Shown in pieces: positions 43,173 to 51,378 of a stretch of 64,000 nt of DNA. Source of the DNA: JAOUGY01 sp963792365 (GTDB lineage: Bacteria > Actinomycetota > Acidimicrobiia > Spongiisociales > ZC4RG35). The DNA lies in the NCBI GenBank assembly GCA_963792365.1, contig CAWBVW010000007.1, positions 62,001 to 126,000 on the forward strand. Direction: 5' to 3'. The notes below the pieces were generated by a model. It worked only from the letters and a program-made list of their open reading frames with translations, was not told where the DNA came from and did no database searches. Within the stretch, counting starts at the first letter, position 1, and each line of letters begins with the position of its first letter. Both the position numbers and the translations under genes were made by a program.

Positions 43173-44464
43173 TGCGAGTGCAGCTCCGACATCTCGGGGA
43201 AGTACTCAGGATTCAGGCGCAACCTGGAGCTGACGGCATGTCCCTCCATCAACTCGGCGTCGGCGACCACCGCTGCATGCTCGGCGATATGGAGAGACCC
43301 TTCGCCCGTACAGCGGGATGTCGTGACCGTCTTGAGGAACTTGCCCACCCACAGCCCGCCCGTGTAACGGGCAGCCCGCCTGGTGGGGAGCGTGTGGTTG
43401 GGGCCCATCGCCTTGTCGGCGTAGGCGACGGTCGAATGTGTACCGATGAAGAGGCTTCCATAGTTGGTCAGCCGCTCGACGAACCACTCGACGTCCCGGG
43501 TTTGGACCTCGAGGTGTTCGGGGGCGATGTCATCGGCTACGCGTCGCATCTCTGCGTCGTCCTCGCACAGGATGACCGTTCCGAAGTCACGCCATGCTTG
43601 TTCGGACACTGCGCGGGTCGGCCATCGCTCGAGCCATCTGTCGACTTCTTCGATGGTGGCCCGGCCAACCTCCTCTGATGTCGTGGCGAGGATCGCCGGT
43701 GAGGTGGGGCCGTGCTCGGCCTGGCCCAGCAGATCGCAAGCGAGGATCGCCGGATCGGCGGAGTCGTCGGCGATGATCATGATCTCCGTGGGGCCGGCGA
43801 GCAGGTCGATCCCGACCTGGCCGAAGAGCTGACGCTTGGCCTCGGCGACGTAGGCATTCCCCGGTCCGACGATCATGTCGACTGGCTCGGCATCTTCGAG
43901 TCCGAATGCCATCCCTGCGAGCGCCTGGACGCCACCTACGCAGAAGATCTCATCGGCACCCGACTCGGCCATCGCCCACAACTGGGGTCGGTGCATGCCG
44001 CGCTCGTCCTTCGGGGGAGCGGCCGCCATGACTCGTGGAACGTCCGCCACCTTGGCGGTTGCCACTGTCATCACGGCGGACGCAATCAGTGGATACCGGC
44101 CCCCCGGTGAATACGCTCCGACGCTCCCGACCGGGATCCACTTCTGACCGAGGACGACGCCCGGGAGTGTCTCTGCTTCGAAGTCGACGAGGGTGTCGCG
44201 TTGAAGCCGGGCGAACCCGACGACTTGATCGATCAGGAACCGGGAACTGTGCTCGACCTCCTGCTGCATCTCGGAGCGCGCACGGTCGATCTCGGCGTCG
44301 CCGACCCGAAAGGAATCGGGTGACCAGTTGTCCAGGCGTTCCGACCAGCGGCGAACGGCTGCCGTGCCCTCCCGGGCCACATCAGAGATGATGGTGGACA
44401 CCGTTTCGGAGATCTCTTGCGTGACCTCTTCCGGTGTCGACTGTGGTTGCTTCAAGTATTCCAT
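43169..44464 (-). CDS. HisD-family dehydrogenase, HpsN (sulphopropanediol dehydrogenase)-like
   Basis: 431 residues. Histidinol-dehydrogenase fold: GAYSPGGRYPLIASAVMTV, DEIFCVGGVQALAGMAFG, VDMIVGPGNAYVAEAKRQL, LAGPTEIMIIADD, and the Zn/catalytic pair in IAPEHLEVQT. TRRAARYTGGLWVGKFLKT is typical of the HisD paralogue group containing sulphopropanediol 3-dehydrogenase rather than biosynthetic HisD. It would oxidise an alcohol by two steps to an acid with NAD+. No other his genes are near. First gene of the unit 44464-41705; a long hairpin lies just upstream (44534-44580). Confidence 0.85.
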   Translation of the reverse strand: MEYLKQPQSTPEEVTQEISETVSTIISDVAREGTAAVRRWSERLDNWSPDSFRVGDAEIDRARSEMQQEVEHSSRFLIDQVVGFARLQRDTLVDFEAETLPGVVLGQKWIPVGSVGAYSPGGRYPLIASAVMTVATAKVADVPRVMAAAPPKDERGMHRPQLWAMAESGADEIFCVGGVQALAGMAFGLEDAEPVDMIVGPGNAYVAEAKRQLFGQVGIDLLAGPTEIMIIADDSADPAILACDLLGQAEHGPTSPAILATTSEEVGRATIEEVDRWLERWPTRAVSEQAWRDFGTVILCEDDAEMRRVADDIAPEHLEVQTRDVEWFVERLTNYGSLFIGTHSTVAYADKAMGPNHTLPTRRAARYTGGLWVGKFLKTVTTSRCTGEGSLHIAEHAAVVADAELMEGHAVSSRLRLNPEYFPEMSELHSQ

Positions 44465-44533
44465 GCACCCTGCTCCGTCCGGACCATGGTCAGGACTGCA
44501 ATCGATTGCCGTTCCGCCCCGACCCTACTCCCG

Positions 44534-44580
44534 TTTTCGCGCACAAAGTGCGTGAATAGCGCACCTTTTGTGCGCGAAAA
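44534..44580. repeat. Long interrupted inverted repeat
   Basis: Outer arms TTTTCGCGCACAAA (44534-44547) and TTTGTGCGCGAAAA (44567-44580) are perfect 14-base reverse complements. Inside them, GTGCG (44548-44552) pairs with CGCAC (44560-44564) around loop TGAATAG, with a 2-base bulge. The stem totals 19 bp. It sits between two minus-strand genes, 21 bp after one and 69 bp before the next ATG. It could be a terminator without a clear T-run, an operator, or a dispersed palindromic repeat. Confidence 0.7.
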
Positions 44581-44601
44581 CCCGTCTGGGGCCGGGGCGG
44601 G

Positions 44602-45504
44602 CTAGCGGAGGTGGCGGTCGAGGAACTCGATGATCCCGTCGATTGCGCTTGTCTGGACCTCGTCGAGCTCGAGGGTCCCATCGGGCCGCGTGATCGGATA
44701 GATGTAGCCGTGGAGCGAGTGATCCCAGTCGACCCACTCGGCGTCCTTCCCGGCCTCGGCCAGCATGTCGAAGGTGGTGCGGAACACACCCTGGAGCTCG
44801 TCATCGACGCGACCCATCACGAGGATGGGGGTTTCGATCCCGGCCACCCGCTTGCGTGCCAGGTCCTCGTCGATGCGCCCTCGCACCTTGTCGACCTCCA
44901 CCATCATCATCGACTCGATGTCACGAAGACCCGTGTCGGGGTTCACGTGGGCGGTGTCATCGGGACTGAGTGCCAGGTACTCGTGCGACGCGGGCTCGCT
45001 CGCCACCGCCGCCGCCAGCCCGTGGTACTCCGACGTGATCTTCATCACCATCTCGCCGCCATGGCTCATACCGATCATCGCCAACCGGTCCGGGTCCGCA
45101 TCCTCGAGCCCTTTCACGTATTCGATGATGGCGATCTCGTCCTCGTACTCGAGGGGCGAGCGGTTGAACAGCCCTCGACCCTGTCGCATGTCTCGAACGA
45201 GCTCCCCGCCGTTGTTGTAGCCGAGCTCGACCTCGGTCCTGTAGCGCGTCCAGGCGCATGCGTATCCGGCATCGACCAGCCGATCCATGATGTGCCGGCG
45301 CTCGCGAACTGCCGACCTCAGCCAATCGACGCCCCCACCTCCGTTGCCGGAGGCCAACACGACGAAGGCGAACGGACCTTCACCATCTGGCCGCCGAAGG
45401 GCGATCGGAGCGTAGAGACCGTCCCAGGTCTCCACCATGTGGATCTCTACCTGAGTCCCATCGTCGAGCGTCTCTTGCACGATCACCGCATCACCATCCT
45501 TCAC
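44602..45504 (-). CDS. Alpha/beta hydrolase (dienelactone-hydrolase-like)
   Basis: 300 residues. Nucleophile elbow GMSHGGEMV (Ser near residue 145), Asp in MGRVDDELQG near residue 230 and His in DHSLHGYIYP near residue 264. VVLASGNGGGGVDWLR near residue 48 is the oxyanion strand. The layout fits peptidase S9/dienelactone-hydrolase-type enzymes. The start ATG 45504 lies 18 bp from the rsfS stop, but there is no functional link. Acts on an unknown ester or peptide-like bond in the cytoplasm; no signal peptide. Confidence 0.87.
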   Translation of the reverse strand: MKDGDAVIVQETLDDGTQVEIHMVETWDGLYAPIALRRPDGEGPFAFVVLASGNGGGGVDWLRSAVRERRHIMDRLVDAGYACAWTRYRTEVELGYNNGGELVRDMRQGRGLFNRSPLEYEDEIAIIEYVKGLEDADPDRLAMIGMSHGGEMVMKITSEYHGLAAAVASEPASHEYLALSPDDTAHVNPDTGLRDIESMMMVEVDKVRGRIDEDLARKRVAGIETPILVMGRVDDELQGVFRTTFDMLAEAGKDAEWVDWDHSLHGYIYPITRPDGTLELDEVQTSAIDGIIEFLDRHLR

Positions 45505-45522
45505 GTTTGAACGACCTCCGAC

Positions 45523-45885
45523 TCAGGCCTCCGAAGCGGCCGGCTCCCACTCGACGTGAGGCGCGTCGCCCCACAACCGTTCCAATCCGTAGAAGTCCCG
45601 GGGTTCCTGCTGAAACACATGGACAATGACGTCGCCGTAGTCGAGAAGCACCCACTCGGCTTCCGCCTGACCCTCGGACCGAAGTGGTCTTCGATCGAGG
45701 TCCTTCAGCTTCTCGTGGACGGTCTCGGCCAGCGTCTGCACGTGGGGCCGAGAGGTTCCTGTGACGATGACAAACACTTCCGTGATCTGGAACAGGTCAC
45801 CGACATCCAACAGTGTGATGTCGATGCCCTTCTTGTCGTCGAGCACATCGGCGATGAGCCGGGCTACTTCTCGTGGATTGTCGAC
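45523..45885 (-). CDS. rsfS: Ribosome silencing factor RsfS, start codon uncertain
   Basis: Reading DDKKGIDITLLDV, GTSRPHVQTLAE, LLDYGDVIVHVF and FYGLERLWGDAP identifies RsfS, which binds ribosomal protein L14 and blocks subunit joining. A GTG at 45846 would give 107 residues but lose the N-terminal helix (VDNPREVARLIAD). The frame is open upstream only to a TAG overlapping AGGAGG, and contains no ATG, GTG or TTG before 45846. AGGAGG is 5 bases before a GTC (45885). A non-canonical GTC start, or a sequence error, would restore about 120 residues, the usual length. The gene sits next to nadD in the usual nadD-rsfS order. Confidence 0.85.
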   Translation of the reverse strand, partial: VDNPREVARLIADVLDDKKGIDITLLDVGDLFQITEVFVIVTGTSRPHVQTLAETVHEKLKDLDRRPLRSEGQAEAEWVLLDYGDVIVHVFQQEPRDFYGLERLWGDAPHVEWEPAASEA

Positions 45886-45936
45886 GGTTTCCTCCTAGGA
45901 ACAGTTGGTCCCGGGATATTACCGGATGACGATCGC

Positions 45937-46524
45937 CTACTCCGGGGTGATGTTTCCGGCCCTGTACAGATCATTGGACACGATGTAGTCCCAAACCGGA
46001 TCCGCGACAAGGAAGCGAATCGATTTGCCCTCGGCCGCACGCTCTCGGATCTCAGTTCCGGACACGTCCAGTAGCGGCATGTCCAACCACGTCGTGTCGG
46101 GTACGGCGGCCTCGACCGACGTCGGATCGGTACGCGGTCGCGGCAGAACCGCGATTCGAGCCCGCCGAACGACGTCCTCCCACCGGTGCCAACTCCGCAA
46201 CCCGGCGGCGGCGTCGGCTCCCATCACCCACACGAGTTCATCGCCGGCGGGGAACGACTCGAGTGTGTCGATGGTGAAGGTCCATCCATCGCGTCCCACT
46301 TCGCGATCGTCGGCCACGAAGTACTCGACTCCGGCAGTGGCGAGCCGCATCATCTCCATACGCTGGCGCCCAGGCGTTACGATGCGACCGGACTTCTGCC
46401 ACGGTGCACCTGCGGGCACATAGGTGACCTCGTCCGCCCCCAACTGACGGTAGGCCACCTCGCCTGCCACCAGGTGTGCAATGTGGGGCGGATCGAACGT
46501 CCCTCCGAGAAGCACTCGCCGCAT
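45937..46524 (-). CDS. nadD: Nicotinate-nucleotide adenylyltransferase
   Basis: 195 residues from ATG 46524. The nucleotidyltransferase motif GGTFDPPHIAHL (residues 7-18) and the C-terminal DVSGTEIRERAAEGKSIRFL are classic for NadD. WVMGADAAAGLRSWHRW is also family-typical. It adenylates nicotinate mononucleotide in NAD synthesis. It precedes rsfS as in many bacteria. proB is on the same strand but 14 kb away, with proA absent, so the ancestral obg-proBA-nadD-rsfS block has been split. Confidence 0.95.
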   Translation of the reverse strand: MRRVLLGGTFDPPHIAHLVAGEVAYRQLGADEVTYVPAGAPWQKSGRIVTPGRQRMEMMRLATAGVEYFVADDREVGRDGWTFTIDTLESFPAGDELVWVMGADAAAGLRSWHRWEDVVRRARIAVLPRPRTDPTSVEAAVPDTTWLDMPLLDVSGTEIRERAAEGKSIRFLVADPVWDYIVSNDLYRAGNITPE

Positions 46525-46543
46525 GGTCGGCAGGATACGCCGG

Positions 46544-46999
46544 TCAACCGGGGAGAGGCACCAGACGCAGAGCGTCGGAGACATCACCCTGGCGGCAGCC
46601 GAACAGCGCAGCGGGATCGACGTACTCGCCATCGACGCGAAGGGAGAGATGGACGCCGGCCACATCGTGCGGCGCTCCTGCGAGTCCGAGTCGGTCGCCG
46701 CGACCCACTCGATCGCCTCGCGAGGCCACGCGCTCTGACAGATAGGAGACGGTCGACATCAGGCCCCGGCCGTGATCGATCGATACGGACAGCCGGCCGG
46801 CGACGGCGCCGGCGAACGTCACGGTGCCGTCGGCAACAGCATTCACGTGTGTGCCGACCGGTGCGGCGTAGTCGACTCCCCAATGACCGGAGTAGCGCCC
46901 GACCGGAGCGAACGTGGCGACGATGGGACCATCGACCGGCGGAGCGGCCGCCGGACACAACGAAACGGCGACAACGGCGGCCAGCAGCGACGACCACAT
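46544..46999 (-). CDS. Exported M23 (LytM)-like protein, probably inactive
   Basis: 151 residues from ATG 46999, with GGGAGAGG seven bases upstream. Residues 1-20 form a signal peptide (MWSSLLAAVVAVSLC followed by PAAAP). The LytM domain has the first zinc motif GHWGVDYAAP (H39, D43). The other two histidine positions are altered: the central YxHL motif is STVSYLSER and the HxH motif is H117-L-S119. A lysostaphin-type hydrolase should need these. It may instead bind peptidoglycan, or activate amidases like EnvC-type proteins. It lies 19 bp upstream of nadD on the same strand. Confidence 0.82.
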   Translation of the reverse strand: MWSSLLAAVVAVSLCPAAAPPVDGPIVATFAPVGRYSGHWGVDYAAPVGTHVNAVADGTVTFAGAVAGRLSVSIDHGRGLMSTVSYLSERVASRGDRVGRGDRLGLAGAPHDVAGVHLSLRVDGEYVDPAALFGCRQGDVSDALRLVPLPG

Positions 47000-47184
47000 G
47001 TTCCGACCTCTCCCGCACACCGCCAACCGTTCGAAGTCGGGTGAATCCCCCGATACCGATACGCTGCTCCGCCAACGTACAGGTGCAGTGGCGACGTGGG
47101 AAGAGGTCCACGACCCGCATGATCTGGAGTCGGCCCGACCGACTAGCGTTCAGTGATATCGCCGACTCTCCCAAGGGGTTTTCA

Positions 47185-48210
47185 ATGGCACGTGCACGCA
47201 TCGGCCTGATGGGTTTCGGGCGTATCGGTCGCAACGTGTTCCGCATGGTCCAAGACCATCCGGAGCTCGAAATCGCGGCCATCGCCGACATCTCTGATCC
47301 GGCCGGACTCACCTACCTACTCAAGTACGACTCGATCTACGGACGATTCCCGGTCCCGGTCGAACACACCGACGGTGCGCTCTTCCTCGATGGGCGCCGC
47401 ATCCCGTTCCTTGCGGCCAAGGAGCCCGGGGACGCCGACTGGGCCGAACTCGGGGTCGACATCGTCGTCCAAGCCACCGGGTCCTACCGGACGCGCGAAT
47501 GGTGCCAGAAGCACATCGACGCGGGGGCGAGGAACGTGATCCTGGCGTCGACTCCCGATACGCCCGGAGACATTCCGATCCTCCTGAAGGGCACCAACGA
47601 CGAGATCCTCGACGACGATCCGAACATCGTGTCGCTCGGATCCAACACGTCGAACGCTCTCGCTCCCATCCTCCGCATCCTCGATGCGTCATTCGGCTTG
47701 AAGAGGGCCTACTTCACCGTCGTGCATGCAATGACGAACTCCCAGCGATTGGCCGACGTGCCGACCGACGGTTTTCGACAGAGCAGGGCGGCCGGCGAGA
47801 ACATCATCCCGGCCGAGACCAACTCTGGTGAGATCCTCGTTCAGGTCTGCCCCGAATTCGACGGCAAGCTGTCAGGAGTTGCACTCAACGTCCCGGTCTC
47901 CGACGGGTCCACCGTCGACCTCGTGGCAGAGGTGGAGACGAGCGCGACTGTGGAAGCGGTCAACGCATCGATCCGTTCCGCCACCGAAGCCTCGTACTCA
48001 GGCATCATCGAATTCTCTGCCGATCCGATCGTCTCGTCGGATGTCCACGACTCGACGCACAGCGGCGTGTTCGACAGCCTCGCCACGATGGTGATGGGTG
48101 ACACGCTGGTCAAGACCATCACCTGGTTCAACAACGGTTGGGGTTACACGGCCCGCCTCGTGGAAGTGGCATCGGCGATGGCGCAGGCAAAAGAAGGAGC
48201 ATCGGCATGA
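47185..48210 (+). CDS. GAPDH-like protein lacking the catalytic cysteine
   Basis: 341 residues. GMGFGRIGRNVFRM-like start (MGFGRIGRNVFRMV) with all GAPDH landmarks: SLGSNTSNALAP, VVHAMTNSQRL, RAAGENIIPAETNSG and FNNGWGYTARL. The active-site SCTTNC is S-N-T-S-N-A, so the nucleophile Cys is N154 and the second Cys is Ala. The phosphate-site TTTGAA loop reads AETNSG, and WYDNEWGYSNR reads WFNNGWGYTAR. The fold is otherwise intact and the frame open. It is followed directly (ATGA) by a normal gap gene, so the two are co-translated, possibly as a regulatory or heteromeric partner. The ATG at 47185 has AAGGGG upstream. Confidence 0.88.
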   Translation: MARARIGLMGFGRIGRNVFRMVQDHPELEIAAIADISDPAGLTYLLKYDSIYGRFPVPVEHTDGALFLDGRRIPFLAAKEPGDADWAELGVDIVVQATGSYRTREWCQKHIDAGARNVILASTPDTPGDIPILLKGTNDEILDDDPNIVSLGSNTSNALAPILRILDASFGLKRAYFTVVHAMTNSQRLADVPTDGFRQSRAAGENIIPAETNSGEILVQVCPEFDGKLSGVALNVPVSDGSTVDLVAEVETSATVEAVNASIRSATEASYSGIIEFSADPIVSSDVHDSTHSGVFDSLATMVMGDTLVKTITWFNNGWGYTARLVEVASAMAQAKEGASA

Positions 48211-49223
48211 CGACACGGGTAGCCATCAACGGATTCGGCCGCATCGGTCGTGCCGTCTTTCGCATCATCCTCAAGCGCGACAACCCCGATATCGACGTCG
48301 TGGCGATCAACGATCTCGCCGACGACGACGTGCTCGCCTACCTGTTGGAATACGACTCGGTCATGGGACCTCTCGGCATGGAGACAGAGGTGAAGGACGG
48401 TCTGATGAAGATCGGCCGTCACGAGGTGAAGATGCTCATGGAGCGCAATCCGGCCGACCTGCCGTGGTCCGAATTGGGCGTGGACATCGTGATCGAGTCG
48501 ACCGGCATCTTCCGCAGCCGTGAGAAACTGCAGATGCACATCGACGCGGGAGCCAAGCGGGCCATCCTCACCGTCCCGCCAAGCGGCGAGATCGATGAGA
48601 TGGTGGTGTTGGGAGTCAACGACGATCGACTCGATCCATCGGACATCCTGGTGTCGAACGCCTCGTGCACCACGAACTGCCTGGCACCGCTCGCCAAGGT
48701 GCTGAACGACTCATTCGGAATCAAGCGCGGCGTCATGACCACGGTGCATGCCTACACCAACGACCAGCAGCTGGCCGACGTCCCCCACAAGGACCTCCGC
48801 CGCAGCCGGGCGGCCACCGAGAACATCATCCCGACGACCACCGGGGCCGCCCGGGCGGTCGGCAAGGTCCTCCCGGAGCTCGAAGGCAAGCTCGACGGTA
48901 TGGCGATGCGCGTCCCGGTTCCGGACGGTTCGACCGTCGACCTCGTGGTGGAGCTCGATCGAGACGTCACCGTCGAGGAAGTCAATGCCGCGGTCAAGGC
49001 AGCTGCCGAGGGTGACCTCGCCGGGATCCTCCAGTACTCGGAAGACCCCCTGGTCTCTACCGATATCATCGGGAACCCGCACAGCTCGATCTTCGACGCC
49101 GGGTCCACCCAGGTCCTGGGCGGAAACCTGGTCAAGGTCCTGAGCTGGTACGACAACGAATGGGGCTACTCGAACCGAGTGGTCGACCTCGTAGACCGCC
49201 TGGCAGCCCTGCTCCCGGCGTAG
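48207..49223 (+). CDS. gap: Type I glyceraldehyde-3-phosphate dehydrogenase
   Basis: 338 residues from ATG 48207, with AAGGAG nine bases upstream. INGFGRIGRAVFRI binds NAD. Catalytic C154 in NASCTTNCLAP and the His in TTVHAYTNDQQL are intact, and WYDNEWGYSNR closes the site. It oxidises glyceraldehyde 3-phosphate to 1,3-bisphosphoglycerate. pgk and tpi do not follow, unlike in many bacteria; the next gene is convergent after a hairpin-rich spacer. Its start overlaps the stop of the inactive paralogue. Confidence 0.95.
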   Translation: MTTRVAINGFGRIGRAVFRIILKRDNPDIDVVAINDLADDDVLAYLLEYDSVMGPLGMETEVKDGLMKIGRHEVKMLMERNPADLPWSELGVDIVIESTGIFRSREKLQMHIDAGAKRAILTVPPSGEIDEMVVLGVNDDRLDPSDILVSNASCTTNCLAPLAKVLNDSFGIKRGVMTTVHAYTNDQQLADVPHKDLRRSRAATENIIPTTTGAARAVGKVLPELEGKLDGMAMRVPVPDGSTVDLVVELDRDVTVEEVNAAVKAAAEGDLAGILQYSEDPLVSTDIIGNPHSSIFDAGSTQVLGGNLVKVLSWYDNEWGYSNRVVDLVDRLAALLPA

Positions 49224-49484
49224 GAGCCCGCACGCGCCGCTCTGGGCCTCCAGGCCCGGAGCGAGCGCTCCGTACGCATGCTTGCGCGCTCACGGGCGGG
49301 TCGGGGTAGTCGGCCAACAGAAGCTCGCAAGCCGCCGATGATGCCTTCAAGCCGGCGGAGCGAGACCCATGCAGCACACCTCAGGAGTGCGTGGTACAGG
49401 GCCGGAGCGAAGCGATGGCACGCATTGGGGGGCGCCACAGGCACCCGACCGTCTACACGTCGATAGGCGAGAGCCCACGGACCA
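49224..49484. repeat. Hairpin-rich intergenic element, copy 1
   Basis: The 261-bp gap between convergent genes is full of small inverted repeats, such as CGGAGCGAGCGCTCCG near 49257-49272. A stretch at 49370-49416 (ATGCAGCACACCTCAGG, then GTGCGT and CGGAGCGAAGCGA) aligns with 62333-62378 with one gap and only a few substitutions. No ORF is credible. It may serve as a bidirectional terminator. Confidence 0.6.
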
Positions 49485-49850
49485 CTACGCCAGGAGGTCG
49501 AGGACCGTTTGACGGAAGTCGTTCGGTTGGAACGGCTTCGTCACGAATGCGTCGGCTCCACCCTCGTCGGCACGGCGACGGGATTCTTCTTCGGCGTGGG
49601 CGGTGAGGACGACGACCGGGAGCCCCTTTGTGGCGCTGTCGCTTCGGATGTGATCCAAGACCTGCCACCCGTCCATGCCGGGGAGCCCGATGTCGAGCAC
49701 CAACAAATCAGGCGATTCGGAACGAACCGCCGCCAGACCACTCGGACCGTCTTCACGCATCAAGATCTCGAGATCGGCAGCGCGCAGGCACACCTCGATG
49801 AGGCGCCGGATGACGGCCGAATCTTCGATGACCAGGATTCTCTGACCCAC
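49485..49850 (-). CDS. Single-domain response regulator (CheY-like)
   Basis: 121 residues. Receiver domain: acidic pair ED at residues 9-10 in VIEDSAVIRRL, phospho-acceptor D53 in LLVLDIGLPGMDGW, T83 in VVLTAHAEEE and K105 in VTKPFQPNDF. No output domain. Such stand-alone receivers relay phosphate or act by protein contacts. The gene lies 31 bp downstream of the VWA gene on the same strand and may be co-transcribed with it and the AAA ATPase. No histidine kinase is in the window. Confidence 0.92.
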   Translation of the reverse strand: MGQRILVIEDSAVIRRLIEVCLRAADLEILMREDGPSGLAAVRSESPDLLVLDIGLPGMDGWQVLDHIRSDSATKGLPVVVLTAHAEEESRRRADEGGADAFVTKPFQPNDFRQTVLDLLA

Positions 49851-49881
49851 GGTTTTCCTCTCGACACTTTGGCTCGGGTGG

Positions 49882-51378
49882 TTAAGCCGTTTCTCGCTTC
49901 GATTGACTCATCGGCACGGGCCGGTTCCCCATTGAGCGGAATCTACGTCTTCCTGGATGAAGTGGCTGTGAGGCCACCTGCTCGACGAATTCTTCGAGCT
50001 GCCTCAGGTTTCGCACCTCGAAGACATCGTCGCACCACACAGAGTATCGGGACATCACAGAATCGCCCGAGTCCCAGTAGGCGCGTGGCTCAGGGTTGAG
50101 CCAGTACACGGCCTGTGCGACCTCGGCCACCTCGCCCAGGAACTGGGCGCGGGGCTCCCGATAGTTGTTACGAGCGTCACCAGCGACGATCAGGGTCGAT
50201 CGCGGTGTGATCTCACGCCGGAACCTGGAAGCGAACTGCTCGAAGGCGTGGCCGTAGTCCGAGTGCCCGTCGAGCCACACGACATCGGCCTCGGTGCTGA
50301 TCCGGGTGAGCGCTTCGGAGAAGTCGGTGCCAGGCTTGAGATAGTCGGTCACCTCATCGACTGCATCGACGAACACGAAGGATCGCAACCTCGAGAACTG
50401 TGTGGACATCGCATACGTGAACTGAAGGGTGAAGCGAGCGAAGGTGGCCATCGAACCCGAGATGTCACAGAGGAGGAACACCTCGGGGCGGTGGGGTCTG
50501 GTGGTCTTGAACTTGGGATCGATCGGCACTCCCCCGGCGGCGAGCGAGGCCCGCATCGTCTTCCGGAAGTCCAGTCTTCCGGTCCGAGCCAGCCGACGAC
50601 GTTGAGCAAGCCTGGCAGCCAGCTTGCGTGTCAGAGGTTCGATCACCGACTCGAGACCACGAAGATCGGTTCGGGTGGCGTGCATGAGATCGATGTCCTC
50701 GATCAAGGGCTGGCGAAGCGTCTTCGCCACGGCTTCGTGTCCGCGATCCTCGACGAGCCGCCGCCGGATCTCCGCCTGAATCTCTTCTCGGAGCCGCTCG
50801 ATGAGGGCCGACGCCTCCTCGGACCTGAGACGGCTCTCGAGCTCATCCATGGCCTCGTTCTCACCGGCCATGAATGCTTCGAGAAGTCGCTCCTGCAGGC
50901 TCTCGACGTCCAACTGTCGCATCGTGCGGTACAGGTAGTAGGTACCACCGACCGGTCGGCCCGGCTCCATCCCGGCCAGGGAATCCACGGCCATCTTGGC
51001 CAGCCGACGCATCTCCTCGTAGTCCTGGCCGGCGAGGGCGGCGAACATCGCTTCGATCAGCTCTTCGGCGCTCATGTCGCCACCGCCGCCCCCGGATGCC
51101 TCACCATCGCCGGTCCAGGTGGGGCGAGAAGAGCGTTCAGGATCATCGGGTTCGGTGGGAACACGGCGGTTGGCAAAGAACACCTCGAAGACCGTGTCGA
51201 ATGCCGGCTGATGGCGCGCATTCTTCACCATCGTGGCTCCAAGAGTCGCCTTCAGAGAATCCCGATCTCCGAGGTCGATGTGTCCGATCGCGTCCATGGC
51301 GTCGATCGCTTCCACCATCGAAACCGGGATCCCCGCCCTGCGGAGCTCCTGCACGAAATCCGTCAAGAGGGAGATCAC
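49882..51378 (-). CDS. VWA-domain protein, CoxE-like
   Basis: 498 residues from GTG 51378. The N-terminal region (ISLLTDFVQELRRAGIPVS) is that of CoxE-type proteins, followed by an acidic Gly-rich linker (about residues 80-100) and a C-terminal von Willebrand A domain whose MIDAS motif is DISGS with D305 in LLCDISGSMATF. CoxE and the AAA ATPase CoxD act together, in CO dehydrogenase systems, in inserting the sulphur ligand of the Mo-Cu centre; other MoxR/VWA pairs are chaperones for various complexes. The start codon lies inside a strong hairpin (51371-51405). Confidence 0.85.
   Translation of the reverse strand: MISLLTDFVQELRRAGIPVSMVEAIDAMDAIGHIDLGDRDSLKATLGATMVKNARHQPAFDTVFEVFFANRRVPTEPDDPERSSRPTWTGDGEASGGGGGDMSAEELIEAMFAALAGQDYEEMRRLAKMAVDSLAGMEPGRPVGGTYYLYRTMRQLDVESLQERLLEAFMAGENEAMDELESRLRSEEASALIERLREEIQAEIRRRLVEDRGHEAVAKTLRQPLIEDIDLMHATRTDLRGLESVIEPLTRKLAARLAQRRRLARTGRLDFRKTMRASLAAGGVPIDPKFKTTRPHRPEVFLLCDISGSMATFARFTLQFTYAMSTQFSRLRSFVFVDAVDEVTDYLKPGTDFSEALTRISTEADVVWLDGHSDYGHAFEQFASRFRREITPRSTLIVAGDARNNYREPRAQFLGEVAEVAQAVYWLNPEPRAYWDSGDSVMSRYSVWCDDVFEVRNLRQLEEFVEQVASQPLHPGRRRFRSMGNRPVPMSQSKRETA

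Noticed and set aside
43169..44464. Histidine-biosynthesis hisD
   Set aside because: No his genes adjacent and the C-terminal block matches the HpsN-type paralogue group.
44534..44580. Simple Rho-independent terminator
   Set aside because: No T-run follows the stem on the minus strand, so it was listed as an inverted repeat instead.
46186..47184. Open frame extending the GAPDH-like protein by over 300 residues at its N-terminus
   Set aside because: The extension is antisense to nadD and the M23 gene and has low-complexity Arg/Ser composition; GAPDH homology starts exactly at ATG 47185 with a ribosome site.
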